Source: Bacteroides sp. OM05-12
Lineage (GTDB): Bacteria > Bacteroidota > Bacteroidia > Bacteroidales > Bacteroidaceae
Assembly: GCF_003438995.1 (NCBI RefSeq)
Contig: NZ_QSUN01000001.1
Coordinates: 186,001 to 250,000 of the forward strand
Direction of reading: 5' to 3'
DNA: 64,000 nt
This document shows, in pieces, positions 51,617-59,419 of the stretch; positions within the stretch are counted from its first letter, which is position 1; each line of letters begins with the position of its first letter. A program made the translations under genes and the position numbers. The notes under the pieces were generated by a model. That model searched no databases. It was given only the letters and a program-made list of their open reading frames with translations, and was not told the origin of the DNA.

Positions 51617-52240
51617 ATGAATATACTTGATATACATACGCACCACAATAAGGCGGAAGCGATTATAAATTGCACTCCCAACACATTTCATCCAACTAAC
51701 GGGTATTTCTATTCTGTCGGAATTCATCCATGGGATGTATCAAAAGATTATCAAAAAGAATGGAACTTATTACAAGAAATAACTGTAAACCCACAAGTAA
51801 TTGCCATTGGAGAAGCCGGATTAGATAAACTAATTAATACGGATATCAAACTACAGCAGAAATTGTTCGAATTACAAATAAACTTATCAGAACAACTGAA
51901 TAAACCCCTTATCATCCATGCCGTACGAACATCGAATGAACTTATCTTATTGAAAAAACGATTCAAGCCAGCTATGCCATGGATTATTCATGGCTTCAGA
52001 GGGAATAAGAATATTGCTACACAATTATTAGAATATGACTTTTATCTCTCTTTCGGAGAAAAATATCAAGCAGAAGCACTAACTGAAACTCCACTTAACC
52101 GCATGTTTATCGAAACAGATGAAAGCGGAATAGATATCCATACCCTTTACAATCAAGTAGCATATAACTTGTCCTTGCCTGAAAATCAGTTTATGAAGCA
52201 AATACAGCAAAACACAAAAGAAGTCTTTTTTAACCGATAA
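51617..52240 (+). CDS. TatD-like metal-dependent hydrolase
   Basis: 207 aa, shorter than typical TatD (about 255). Metal-site elements remain: DIHTHH at the N-terminus, VIAIGEAGLDK, PLIIHAVR, WIIHGFRGN and FIETDES. The SVGIHPWDV segment is typical of the family. It may be a DNase or RNase-like hydrolase; the short form is usual at this rnpA-yidD-tatD-tyrS position in Bacteroides as far as I recall. Confidence 0.88.
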   Translation: MNILDIHTHHNKAEAIINCTPNTFHPTNGYFYSVGIHPWDVSKDYQKEWNLLQEITVNPQVIAIGEAGLDKLINTDIKLQQKLFELQINLSEQLNKPLIIHAVRTSNELILLKKRFKPAMPWIIHGFRGNKNIATQLLEYDFYLSFGEKYQAEALTETPLNRMFIETDESGIDIHTLYNQVAYNLSLPENQFMKQIQQNTKEVFFNR

Positions 52241-52243
52241 GAG

Positions 52244-52275
52244 TTTGCTCGTTCAAAGAAAGAGTCGTACTTTTG
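52244..52275 (+). promoter_or_regulatory. tyrS promoter (TTTG, 20-nt spacer, TACTTTTG)
   Basis: TTTG at 52244-52247 and TACTTTTG at 52268-52275 fit the Bacteroides consensus exactly; the ATG is 32 bp downstream. Confidence 0.75.
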
Positions 52276-52307
52276 TATTTATAAACTTAAAATAATTAAA
52301 TCATTCG

Positions 52308-53600
52308 ATGAATTTTGTAGAAGAACTAAGATGGCGTGGAATGGTGCATGACATGATGCCCGGCACAGAAGAATTATTGGCAAAGGAACAGGTTACCGCT
52401 TATTTAGGCATTGACCCAACCGCCGATTCGTTGCACATTGGACACTTATGTGGTGTAATGATGTTACGACATTTTCAACGTTGCGGTCATAAGCCATTGG
52501 CTTTGGTAGGTGGTGCTACCGGTATGATTGGCGATCCTTCCGGCAAATCGGCTGAAAGAAACCTTTTGAATGAAGAGACGTTACGCCATAATCAGGAATG
52601 TATTAAGAAACAATTATCTAAGTTTCTGGATTTTGATTCTGACGCTTCTAATGCTGCCGAATTGGTGAATAACTATGACTGGATGAAAAACTTTAGTTTC
52701 CTTGATTTTGTCCGCGATATAGGTAAACATATCACTGTAAACTACATGATGGCAAAAGAATCCGTTAAGAAAAGACTAAACGGAGAAGCTCGTGACGGTT
52801 TATCATTCACGGAATTTACTTACCAGTTACTTCAAGGATATGACTTTCTGCACTTATACGAAACCAAAGGATGCAAATTACAAATGGGAGGTTCTGACCA
52901 GTGGGGTAATATTACTACGGGAACAGAATTGATTCGCCGTACAAATGGCGGAGAAGCATTTGCCCTGACATGCCCATTGATTACAAAAGCAGACGGTGGC
53001 AAGTTTGGGAAAACAGAATCCGGTAACGTTTGGTTAGATCCAAGATATACTTCTCCTTACAAATTCTATCAATTCTGGTTAAATGTAAGTGATGACGATG
53101 CCGCACGCTATATTAAGATATTCACTTCCTTGGCAAAGGACGAAATAGATGCTTTGACAAAAGAACACACGGAGGCACCACATTTACGTGTGCTCCAGAA
53201 ACGCCTTGCAAAAGAAGTAACCATTATGGTACATTCCGAAGAAGACTATAATGCAGCAGTCGATGCATCCAACATCTTATTTGGAAATGCAACTTCTGAT
53301 GCACTGAAGAAGCTGGACGAGGATACATTACTTGCCGTATTTGAAGGCGTTCCACAATTTGAAATAGACAGAGATGCCTTATCAGCAGGAATAAAAGCTG
53401 TAGACCTGTTTGTCGATAATGCCGCAATTTTTGCTTCAAAAGGTGAGATGCGTAAACTGGTTCAAGGTGGCGGCGTATCTTTAAATAAAGAAAAACTCGA
53501 AAGCTTTGATCAAGTAATTACAAACAACGACCTGTTGGATAATAAGTATTTATTAGTACAGAGAGGAAAGAAAAATTATTATCTGGTAATCGCTAAATAA
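52308..53600 (+). CDS. tyrS: Tyrosyl-tRNA synthetase
   Basis: 430 aa. Class I motifs: LHIGHLCG (HIGH) and KFGKTESG (KMSKS-like KFGKT, as in bacterial TyrRS), the tyrosine pocket GYDFLHLYE and GGSDQWGN, and a C-terminal S4 RNA-binding domain ([18 protein letters not shown]). It charges tRNA-Tyr in the cytoplasm. Confidence 0.97.
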   Translation: MNFVEELRWRGMVHDMMPGTEELLAKEQVTAYLGIDPTADSLHIGHLCGVMMLRHFQRCGHKPLALVGGATGMIGDPSGKSAERNLLNEETLRHNQECIKKQLSKFLDFDSDASNAAELVNNYDWMKNFSFLDFVRDIGKHITVNYMMAKESVKKRLNGEARDGLSFTEFTYQLLQGYDFLHLYETKGCKLQMGGSDQWGNITTGTELIRRTNGGEAFALTCPLITKADGGKFGKTESGNVWLDPRYTSPYKFYQFWLNVSDDDAARYIKIFTSLAKDEIDALTKEHTEAPHLRVLQKRLAKEVTIMVHSEEDYNAAVDASNILFGNATSDALKKLDEDTLLAVFEGVPQFEIDRDALSAGIKAVDLFVDNAAIFASKGEMRKLVQGGGVSLNKEKLESFDQVITNNDLLDNKYLLVQRGKKNYYLVIAK

Positions 53601-53616
53601 AAAATATCATTAAATA

Positions 53617-53648
53617 TTTGGAGATTTGGACGAAGACCACTATCTTTG
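53617..53648 (+). promoter_or_regulatory. tRNA-Gln promoter (TTTG, 20-nt spacer, TATCTTTG)
   Basis: TTTG at 53617-53620 and TATCTTTG at 53641-53648, spacer 20 nt, about 32 bp before the tRNA. Confidence 0.75.
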
Positions 53649-53680
53649 CATCGCTTTTTAACAGAAAGCACAAAATAGTT

Positions 53681-53751
53681 TGTCCTATGGTGTAATGGTA
53701 GCACAACAGTTTTTGGTTCTGTTTGTCTAAGTTCGAATCTTGGTAGGACAA
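53681..53751 (+). tRNA. tRNA-Gln (anticodon TTG)
   Basis: The acceptor arms TGTCCTA (53681-53687) and TAGGACA (53744-53750) pair fully, with discriminator A at 53751. The D-loop GGTGTAATGGTAGCA, the anticodon TTG at 53713-53715 with a T-T mismatch at the base of the stem loop that is common in tRNA-Gln, and the T-arm GTTCGAATC are present. CCA is not encoded. The 3' end is the attachment site of the mobile element. Confidence 0.95.
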
Positions 53752-53752
53752 C
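53738..53752 (+). repeat. attL (tRNA-Gln side)
   Basis: TCTTGGTAGGACAAC covers the T-stem and acceptor 3' end of the tRNA. It is identical to 60873-60887. Confidence 0.85.
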
Positions 53753-53779
53753 GATCATTCAGTCATTAAAAGATAAAAA

Positions 53780-53812
53780 CCCTCTAAAACGGCTAATTTT
53801 AGAGGGTTTTTT
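53780..53812 (+). terminator. Terminator after tRNA-Gln
   Basis: CCCTCTAAAA / TTTTAGAGGG hairpin then a T run. As it is inside attL it belongs to the element; the likely original tRNA terminator is displaced to 60904. Confidence 0.85.
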
Positions 53813-53925
53813 CGTTCTTTGAAAATGGTAGCTGAAAAAAGTTTACTTAATTTCGGTGCCAAATTCGGTGACATTTCAATCCATTTTTAGATCTTTTTCA
53901 TAGGCTCATAAACAAGTTCAAAATT

Positions 53926-55185
53926 ATGAGTCAAAAAAAGAAAATGAACGTTCTGTTCTGGTTACGAAAGAGCAGAGCACAAAACGGAGCAAACGCACCG
54001 CTTTATTGTCGTATCACCATCAACGGACAAAGATACGATTTTCCACTCAATGTATCAATACGCTCTACGTCGTGGAATGCGAGTATACAAAAATCAATCG
54101 GGAAAACAGAACAAGACCGTGAAGCCAATCGTGCTATCGACAACGCACGAATTGCTATTGAAGAAGTTACCGCAAAAATTACAGAGAAGAATTACGAACT
54201 GAATACCGCCAACTTCCGTCTGATACACACTGCGCCAACTTGCCAATACAATACCATCAAGTTACTGTTCGAATACCACAACAATATAGAAGGAGACACT
54301 CTCCGAGAGAGTACATACAAAGGTTACAGAGTGACACTACGACACCTGCTCAACTTCATCCGGATTAAATACCACGTAGCAGATTACAATATTACATCCA
54401 TCGACAAAACTTTCACAATGGAATTCTACGCCTATCTGAAAGGATATCGCAAAGAGGGAAAAATCAAGTGCCGAACCAATGCTGCACTAAAGCATATTCA
54501 AAGGTTTCACAAAGTCATGAACCTTGCCGAACGCAACGAATGGATAAACCGCAACCCTGTAATCCTCGAAGGAATCCATCAAACCAAAGTAAACAAAGGA
54601 TTCCTCTCCGAAGAAGAACTGCAAGTTATCACACATACAATGCTACCAAGCCATTTAGCCGTTACGCGCGACATCTTCCTGTTTGCCGTCTATACCGGAA
54701 TGTGCTATTGCGACATTCAAGAACTGACTAACGACAACATTACAAGAGGAATCGATGGAAATCAATGGCTGCAATACTACCGAAAAAAGACCAATCAACG
54801 AGTATCGCTACCATTACTCCAGCCAGCTGCACGCATCCTGATGCAATACGCTACGCATAAAGATACACATCAGCATCTACCAATTTTCCAAGTACCATGT
54901 AATCAAGTAATCAATCGTTCGTTAAAACAGATTGCTACTATTGCCAAAGTCAATAAAAAGATAACCTTCCACATGGCAAGGCATACCTTCGCTACTACCA
55001 TCACGCTATGTAATCGAATACCGATCGAAACAGTAAGCAAGATGCTAGGACATGCCAAACTATCGACCACGCAAATATATGCCGAAGTGATTGATACCAA
55101 AATTATGGACGACATGGCAGCACTCAAAGAGCTATTCTCCAATAAATATTCCGATAATATCGACAAAAAAGCAAGTAATCAATAA
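53926..55185 (+). CDS. Tyrosine recombinase/integrase of the element
   Basis: 419 aa. N-terminal Arm-binding domain (FWLRKSRAQNGANAPLYCRI), core-binding SAM-like domain (about 105-205) and catalytic domain. Catalytic residues seen are HxxR at H349/R352 (HMARHTFA), H376 (MLGHAKLS) and the nucleophile Y385 (TTQIYAEV). The first catalytic Arg (TGLR in other families) is replaced by C260 in TGMCYCDI, as also happens in the IntDOT-like Bacteroides enzymes. It lies 174 bp after attL. Two TTCGGTG repeats 12 bp apart at 53852 may be operator or arm sites. Confidence 0.93.
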   Translation: MSQKKKMNVLFWLRKSRAQNGANAPLYCRITINGQRYDFPLNVSIRSTSWNASIQKSIGKTEQDREANRAIDNARIAIEEVTAKITEKNYELNTANFRLIHTAPTCQYNTIKLLFEYHNNIEGDTLRESTYKGYRVTLRHLLNFIRIKYHVADYNITSIDKTFTMEFYAYLKGYRKEGKIKCRTNAALKHIQRFHKVMNLAERNEWINRNPVILEGIHQTKVNKGFLSEEELQVITHTMLPSHLAVTRDIFLFAVYTGMCYCDIQELTNDNITRGIDGNQWLQYYRKKTNQRVSLPLLQPAARILMQYATHKDTHQHLPIFQVPCNQVINRSLKQIATIAKVNKKITFHMARHTFATTITLCNRIPIETVSKMLGHAKLSTTQIYAEVIDTKIMDDMAALKELFSNKYSDNIDKKASNQ

Positions 55186-55203
55186 ACCAAAAAAACAAAG
55201 AAT

Positions 55204-55428
55204 ATGAGAAAGTTATCAATCGAAACTAATATCGCTAAAGCACAGGAATTAATACAAATCCACGAAAATGACGAATTTCTACGCTCCGAAGATGTGTGTC
55301 GGCTTTTCAAAATCAGCAACAGCACACTCAAGAACTATCGTACCGAAGGAATCATTCCATGCTACAAACTTGGCAAAACATACCTATACAAGCGTTTGGA
55401 AATAGAAGCCGTAATGCAAAAACTATAA
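55204..55428 (+). CDS. Small HTH protein, excisionase/MerR-like
   Basis: 74 aa. SEDVCRLFKISNSTLKNYRT followed by GIIPCYKLGKTYLYKRLEIE is the winged helix-turn-helix of the HTH_17 / excisionase type used in Bacteroides mobile elements. It lies 18 bp after the integrase gene and 4 bp before DUF4373, so it is part of one operon and may direct excision or control int. Confidence 0.85.
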   Translation: MRKLSIETNIAKAQELIQIHENDEFLRSEDVCRLFKISNSTLKNYRTEGIIPCYKLGKTYLYKRLEIEAVMQKL

Positions 55429-55432
55429 GATC

Positions 55433-56308
55433 ATGGCAAAAACAGGACTATCATATTATTCAAGTGAAACCGACCGTTTTCAGGATATTCGCTTGAAGCG
55501 TCTCAAGAAACAATACGGCTGTGAAGGTTACGCCGTATTCCAATACGTACAGAATGAAATCTTCCGTGTAGAAGGTTGTTATATCCGCTTCACCGATGAC
55601 CAGGCATTCGATGTTGCCGAATATTGGGGTATCGATGAAGAGCGTGTACTCGAAATTATTAACTACTGTACAGAAATCGAATTATTCGATCGGATCATTT
55701 GGAAAACTAAACAGGTACTTACATCCGAATCGATTCAACAGAAGTATGCCGAAATATGCCGACGTGCAAAGAAGCGAACGTTAATACCCGAAGATATCAG
55801 CTTAATCAGCGAACAGGAAGCCCATGCGGTAGCAGCTTCGCCGCTCCCGCTTTTCGATAATACGGAAGAAGTAACTACGAAAACAGGAAAAGCCGTTTAC
55901 AGTACGCCAAAGCTGGAACAAACGGGAAATCCCGCAGAAACCCGCAGAGTTCCGCAGAATTTCGCAGAAAATCGACACAAAGAAAAAGAAAAAAAAGAAA
56001 ATCCCCCCTCTATCCCCCCAATGGGGACATTGGAGGAGGAAGTTTCACTTCGTTTAAAAAATATAGGGAAACAAGCTTTATCAGCTACATCTAACCCTGC
56101 TAATGTGCCGAAACGAAACACAGACGGCTTGATGTATCGTTTCCAACGGTTGAATATATCCGGCAGAGAAGCGGAGGAACTGCTAACAATCTCGAGAGGA
56201 GGCGAGATAGGGCATCCCATTTGGGAGTTATTGCAACAGGTAGACAACAGCAAAGGCAAAATTACAATGCCGGGACGTTTTCTACTTGCCAAACTAAAAG
56301 CCTGCTAA
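55433..56308 (+). CDS. DUF4373 (Lin1244/Lin1753-like N-terminal domain) protein
   Basis: 291 aa. The N-terminal domain (LSYYSSETDRFQDIRLKRLK, GCEGYAVFQYVQNEIFRVEG) is the DUF4373 fold, related to the DnaD-like winged helix of replication initiators. After a basic linker (ENRHKEKEKKENPPSIPP) comes a C-terminal helical domain (RFQRLNISGREAEELL) resembling the second DnaD-type domain. It may start replication of the excised circle or load a helicase; the repeat array downstream would be a natural site. That role is inferred. Confidence 0.75.
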   Translation: MAKTGLSYYSSETDRFQDIRLKRLKKQYGCEGYAVFQYVQNEIFRVEGCYIRFTDDQAFDVAEYWGIDEERVLEIINYCTEIELFDRIIWKTKQVLTSESIQQKYAEICRRAKKRTLIPEDISLISEQEAHAVAASPLPLFDNTEEVTTKTGKAVYSTPKLEQTGNPAETRRVPQNFAENRHKEKEKKENPPSIPPMGTLEEEVSLRLKNIGKQALSATSNPANVPKRNTDGLMYRFQRLNISGREAEELLTISRGGEIGHPIWELLQQVDNSKGKITMPGRFLLAKLKAC

Positions 56309-56325
56309 CCAACAAGCTCAAAACC

Positions 56326-56514
56326 ATGCAGGAAAACAAGCAAATTACCTACTATCCGCGAAAAATGCGGATAGGATGGTGCATAGCCCACACTATCAAC
56401 GTGATGGGAATCAATGTGGAAGTATTCGGAACGAAGCATACAAGCTATCAGAAAGCATTTGCCGAAGCCGAAAAAATGAACCGACAACAGGATGTAAATC
56501 AGAAAAACAAATAA
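56326..56514 (+). CDS. 62-aa hypothetical protein of the element
   Basis: ATG at 56326, 17 bp after DUF4373 and 3 bp before the next gene. The protein has a strand-rich start (QITYYPRKMRIGWCIAHTIN, VEVFGTKHTSYQKAFAEAEK) and a polar C-terminus. I do not recognise a family. The tight packing in the operon supports it. Confidence 0.6.
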   Translation: MQENKQITYYPRKMRIGWCIAHTINVMGINVEVFGTKHTSYQKAFAEAEKMNRQQDVNQKNK

Positions 56515-56517
56515 ACC

Positions 56518-56787
56518 ATGAGTACAGAAAAAGCCAGCACATTAACCCTACGCCTCACTGCAGAGGAAGCGGAAGCCCTTGAGCAGTTGAAGCGGATCAC
56601 CGGAAAGCGAACCGGGAGCGAAGCAATAAAATACATCGTGAAGGAATATCCCCGATTCGTAAGCAATTACAAGCAGCAAGCCGATAAACACAGGGATGTC
56701 GAACAAAAATACGATCGGCTATGTCACAAAGTGGACCGCTATTTCTCCGCATTGGATGATCTGCAGGCGGAAAGCCTGAAACAATGA
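56518..56787 (+). CDS. Ribbon-helix-helix DNA-binding protein with coiled-coil tail
   Basis: 89 aa. STLTLRLTAEEAEALEQLKR, then RTGSEAIKYIVKEYP, is a ribbon-helix-helix domain (one strand, two helices) as in CopG, Arc, MobC and ParG proteins. The C-terminal half (DKHRDVEQKYDRLCHKVDRY) is a coiled coil. Such proteins bind short DNA repeats as cooperative dimers. The phased GATAGC array starts 14 bp after its stop, so it is the best candidate for the array's binder. Last gene of the int operon. Confidence 0.75.
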   Translation: MSTEKASTLTLRLTAEEAEALEQLKRITGKRTGSEAIKYIVKEYPRFVSNYKQQADKHRDVEQKYDRLCHKVDRYFSALDDLQAESLKQ

Positions 56788-56800
56788 CGGGAAGTTTAAA

Positions 56801-57040
56801 GATGATAGCGAGTTCTTCCGGAAGATGCGGCTGCCGGCAAGAGAAATGATAGCGGAATGTTGAACCAGGCACGATCGATCAGGTAATGGATGATAGCAAA
56901 TCTTTTACCTTGGTTTGAAGCTCCGGAAGAAACGAGATAGCAAACCATTGTTCCCGGCTGAATTGGCCAAGTGAAAGATGATAGCAAAATGTTCCATCAG
57001 GAAGCCGATGAGGTGAAGATCCGGAGCTGCTTATGATAGC
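56801..57040 (+). repeat. Phased array of six GATAGC motifs (44/44/44/44/55-bp steps)
   Basis: The 9-mer (G/A)ATGATAGC or a close variant starts at 56801, 56845, 56889, 56933 (CGAGATAGC), 56977 and 57032. The distances are 44, 44, 44, 44 and 55 bp, all multiples of 11, so all copies face the same side of the helix. Most are followed by AAA or GAA. The 32-bp stretches between are unlike each other, though several contain a short palindrome (TGCCGGCA, TCCGGA, TTGGCCAA, TCCGGA) centred 14-16 bp before the next motif. No coding function is visible. Confidence 0.85.
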
Positions 57041-58001
57041 AACCAAACAAAAGGAATGCCCGCTCGCTTTGCTCGCTACGACAGTGGTGTTTATTCCGTG
57101 TCGGCAGTCGGAAGCCGCGCCCCTATGGGGCAAATGTGCGGCAACCGCCAGCCCACACTGCATTAGCGGGGTATCATATCAGCAGTTATACCGTTAGTGG
57201 GGTTTCTTCATTCATTGTGCGGTTACGCACCATGCAGGCGGGAAGCCGCGCCCTGATAGGGCAAATATGCGGCAACCCGTCAGCATTCCGGCAGAAGCAA
57301 AGAGGCATCCGTTCATCCCGAAGTGTGGAAAGTATCGCTTACCATCAAGCATTCTGCATGGTATTGCGTTAGTAAGGAGCAAAGGCATTCGTTCACCTCT
57401 CCTCATTATGCTACGGTTACCCATCACGGTTAGCAAGGTGCTCGTCTTACGGTGCTCGTGCAGCGTCCTTAGTAAGGCGGTCAATCTTTAGCAGGGTTTG
57501 GCTCATACAGTTGTGGGCTTTGTTACTTTTAGCTCCCCTAGCCCTGTGCTCCGCGCTCGCTTCCGGTAGCGGGCGCACATTGTTTTTTGCGCGGGGCAGC
57601 GGTTGCGCCCGCTCCCTCCCTTTATTGCTTTTCCGCCCGTGGGCGGGGGTGCGCCCCGCGCATTTCTCCCCCCGCCTCCCCGCGGGCGGTCTTGCAGGGG
57701 TCAAGCCCCTGCGCTTTTCTGAGGGCTGTGCCTTTCCCTGCCGGATGAATCCCCACTGAATACGACAATAGTTTCGCCCCATGCTTTCCCTAACGGTGTG
57801 TATTCCTTGTGCTATCCCTTTTACGTTCGCTTCGCTCTCTTTACCGGATGGGCTGCGCCCACCGTCCCGCCTACGGGGCTTCGCCCCTGCGCCGGACATA
57901 CTTCGGTCGCTCCGCTCCCTCGTTTTCTCCTCCGCTTCGCGAACAAACACACATAACTATACCAACATCCGTAAATATGCCTGTATCTCCCTGATTAGAC
58001 G
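57041..58001. other. GC-rich, gene-free stretch of the element
   Basis: About 960 bp without a credible gene. GC content rises sharply from about 57500 to 57930, unlike the AT-rich surroundings, with several hairpins such as CAGGGG / CCCCTG near 57694 and GCCCG / CGGGC near 57640, and CGCTTCGCG-like palindromes. Similar GC-rich patches with CGCTCGCTxxGCTCGC-type motifs occur beside mobilisation genes of Bacteroides conjugative elements, so an oriT is possible here, but no relaxase gene is in the window. Confidence 0.5.
57110..57277 (+). repeat. Two 37-bp direct repeats with internal hairpin
   Basis: 57110-57146 and 57241-57277 match at 33 of 37 positions (GGAAGCCGCGCCC, then ATRGGGCAAAT, then TGCGGCAACC) and start 131 bp apart. 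Each can fold by GCCC / GGGC pairing, and several differences keep the stem. Confidence 0.7.
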
Positions 58002-58009
58002 TACATTTG
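58002..58009 (+). promoter_or_regulatory. -7 box (TACATTTG) of the first HU-like gene
   Basis: CGTACATTTGT is repeated exactly before the second HU-like gene at 59369. It ends 30 bp before the ATG at 58040 and excludes the longer frame starting at 58007. Confidence 0.6.
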
Positions 58010-58039
58010 TATAACAATAACCAATACCAAGCCCCTAAT

Positions 58040-58285
58040 ATGGCAAATCGTATGCCACAGCATCTCAATACGGAAGATATCGCCGAAAGAATCGCTCACC
58101 GCACTGCCTTTTCACCTGCCGATGTAATCGGAGTACTCTACGCCCTGACTGACGCCATCGCCACAGAAGCACAAGAAGGTAATATTATCAATCTGCAACC
58201 TCTCGGACGCTTTGCCACAAGTAAACGAAAAGAAATTGTCCTGACCTACACACCAGGACAACGCATTAAAACAAAACTTATCTAA
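58040..58285 (+). CDS. HU/IHF-like DNA-binding protein (81 aa)
   Basis: LNTEDIAERIAHRTAFSPAD and VIGVLYALTDAIATEAQEGN, then INLQPLGRFATS are the helical body and first strand of HU-family DNA-binding proteins, in the divergent short form found in Bacteroidetes elements. The beta-arm (KRKEIVLTYTPGQRIKTKL) is shorter than in true HU. It probably bends DNA for recombination or packing of the element. First gene of an operon with DUF4248, amidase and a 45-aa peptide. Confidence 0.75.
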   Translation: MANRMPQHLNTEDIAERIAHRTAFSPADVIGVLYALTDAIATEAQEGNIINLQPLGRFATSKRKEIVLTYTPGQRIKTKLI

Positions 58286-58300
58286 ACCATATCTATTATT

Positions 58301-58522
58301 ATGCATCAAACCCTTACACCTCGCAGTTATGGAGTTAAAGAACTAGCTTCTATTTATTTCCCGAACATCGCTCCGGCTTCCGCCTCTATCCGGCTGAAAA
58401 GATGGATTCGTACCACTCCCGCCCTGCTCACGGCATTGGCTGAAACCAATTACCGACTAAGTTCCCGCATTCTGACGCCTAGACAGGTGGAAATCATTTG
58501 CACGGAATTCGGACAACCTTAA
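58301..58522 (+). CDS. DUF4248 protein
   Basis: 73 aa. RSYGVKELASIYFPNIAPAS, then LKRWIRTTPALLTALAETNY and ILTPRQVEIICTEFG match the DUF4248 family, short helical proteins found beside HU-like and amidase genes in Bacteroides. An HTH-like role is suggested by the VKELA start but is not proved. It lies 15 bp after the HU-like gene. Confidence 0.8.
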   Translation: MHQTLTPRSYGVKELASIYFPNIAPASASIRLKRWIRTTPALLTALAETNYRLSSRILTPRQVEIICTEFGQP

Positions 58523-58539
58523 CCCAAAAACAGAGAATC

Positions 58540-59007
58540 ATGCTCACACGAAAAATCAATCTCATCGTGATACATTGCACCGCTTCGCGCTGCACTTCCA
58601 CGCTTACGCCTCAACAACTTGAAAGAATGCATCTCGCTAATGGATGGAGCGGTTGTGGCTATCATTACTACATTACCCGTGACGGACGCATACATCCCAT
58701 GCGCCCCATCTCGGCAGTAGGCGCACACGCCAAAGGCTACAATACCAATTCCATTGGCGTCGCCTACGAAGGTGGCCTGGATGCCAACGGCAAACCCGCC
58801 GACACCCGTACCCCGATGCAAATACTTTCACTCCGGATGCTGCTGCAAGCATTGGTGCGGACCTTTCCCGGTACCCGCATTTGCGGACATCGAGACCTCA
58901 GTCCGGATTTGAACGGGAACGGCATCATAGAACCGTCCGAGTATATAAAAATGTGTCCCTGCTTCAATGCTGCAGAGGAATACAAATTGCTTATCCGTGA
59001 ACAATAA
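58540..59007 (+). CDS. N-acetylmuramoyl-L-alanine amidase (Amidase_2 type)
   Basis: 155 aa from ATG 58540; longer readings begin inside DUF4248. The zinc ligands and catalytic motifs are in place: VIHCTAS, GYHYYITRDG, GAHAKGYNTNSIGVAYEGG and CGHRDLSPD (second His), then CPCF. There is no signal peptide, as with phage-type lysins or enzymes exported by other routes. It cuts the amide bond between muramic acid and the peptide stem. It belongs to the DUF4248-amidase-small peptide-HU set common in Bacteroides mobile DNA. Confidence 0.92.
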   Translation: MLTRKINLIVIHCTASRCTSTLTPQQLERMHLANGWSGCGYHYYITRDGRIHPMRPISAVGAHAKGYNTNSIGVAYEGGLDANGKPADTRTPMQILSLRMLLQALVRTFPGTRICGHRDLSPDLNGNGIIEPSEYIKMCPCFNAAEEYKLLIREQ

Positions 59008-59104
59008 TACATAACCCGCCACACCTGTACCGTTTCCCGTTTATCGCTCACAGCTCGGCAGGAAAGCAATATCTTCGCCCACGAATCAATAAAAGCATAT
59101 CACC

Positions 59105-59242
59105 ATGAAAACGCTGAAAGTAATCTGGAAAATCTTTAAAATCGTGTGGAAAGTTGTAGCGTTCATCCTGAACAACAAAAACCTGAAAGAACTAGGCGAG
59201 GACATTGCCCATCTATGGAAAGGTACTACCACAGGAAAATAA
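59105..59242 (+). CDS. 45-aa membrane-active small protein (smalltalk-like position)
   Basis: ATG at 59105 gives MKTLKVIWKIFKIVWKVVAF, then ILNNKNLKELGEDIAHLWKG: an amphipathic or membrane helix with Trp and Lys. Small proteins named smalltalk lie next to this amidase type in many Bacteroides; the sequence here is not identical to those I recall. It could act as a holin-like partner of the amidase. A terminator follows 10 bp later. Confidence 0.6.
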   Translation: MKTLKVIWKIFKIVWKVVAFILNNKNLKELGEDIAHLWKGTTTGK

Positions 59243-59251
59243 CGATTCAGA

Positions 59252-59282
59252 GCCTCCCACCTAGCAGTGAGGAGGCTTTTTT
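59252..59282 (+). terminator. Terminator of the HU-DUF4248-amidase operon
   Basis: GCCTCC / GGAGGC stem (59252-59276) followed by six T. Confidence 0.85.
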
Positions 59283-59368
59283 CATGCAAATAAACTACCA
59301 TAACCGCACATAATAACGCACATCCGTATCAATCCCGACCAATCCCGAACCGCTCTCGCACGTATGCG

Positions 59369-59376
59369 TACATTTG
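59369..59376 (+). promoter_or_regulatory. -7 box (TACATTTG) of the second HU-like gene
   Basis: It sits in the same CGTACATTTGT context as the box at 58002. The ATG is 44 bp downstream. Confidence 0.6.
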
Positions 59377-59419
59377 TTACTATAATTAAGATCAATATAT
59401 AACCCTAACACCTCAAACA

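Noticed and set aside
56801..57040. CRISPR array with short repeats
   Set aside because: The conserved part is only 9-12 bp and is not palindromic. The intervals are 32 bp except one of 43 bp, and no cas gene is present.
57447..57950. 167-aa minus-strand reading frame in the GC-rich island
   Set aside because: The translation is low-complexity Arg/Ala/Gly-rich with no fold or family, as expected for an open frame in GC-rich DNA; no promoter or ribosome site is seen.
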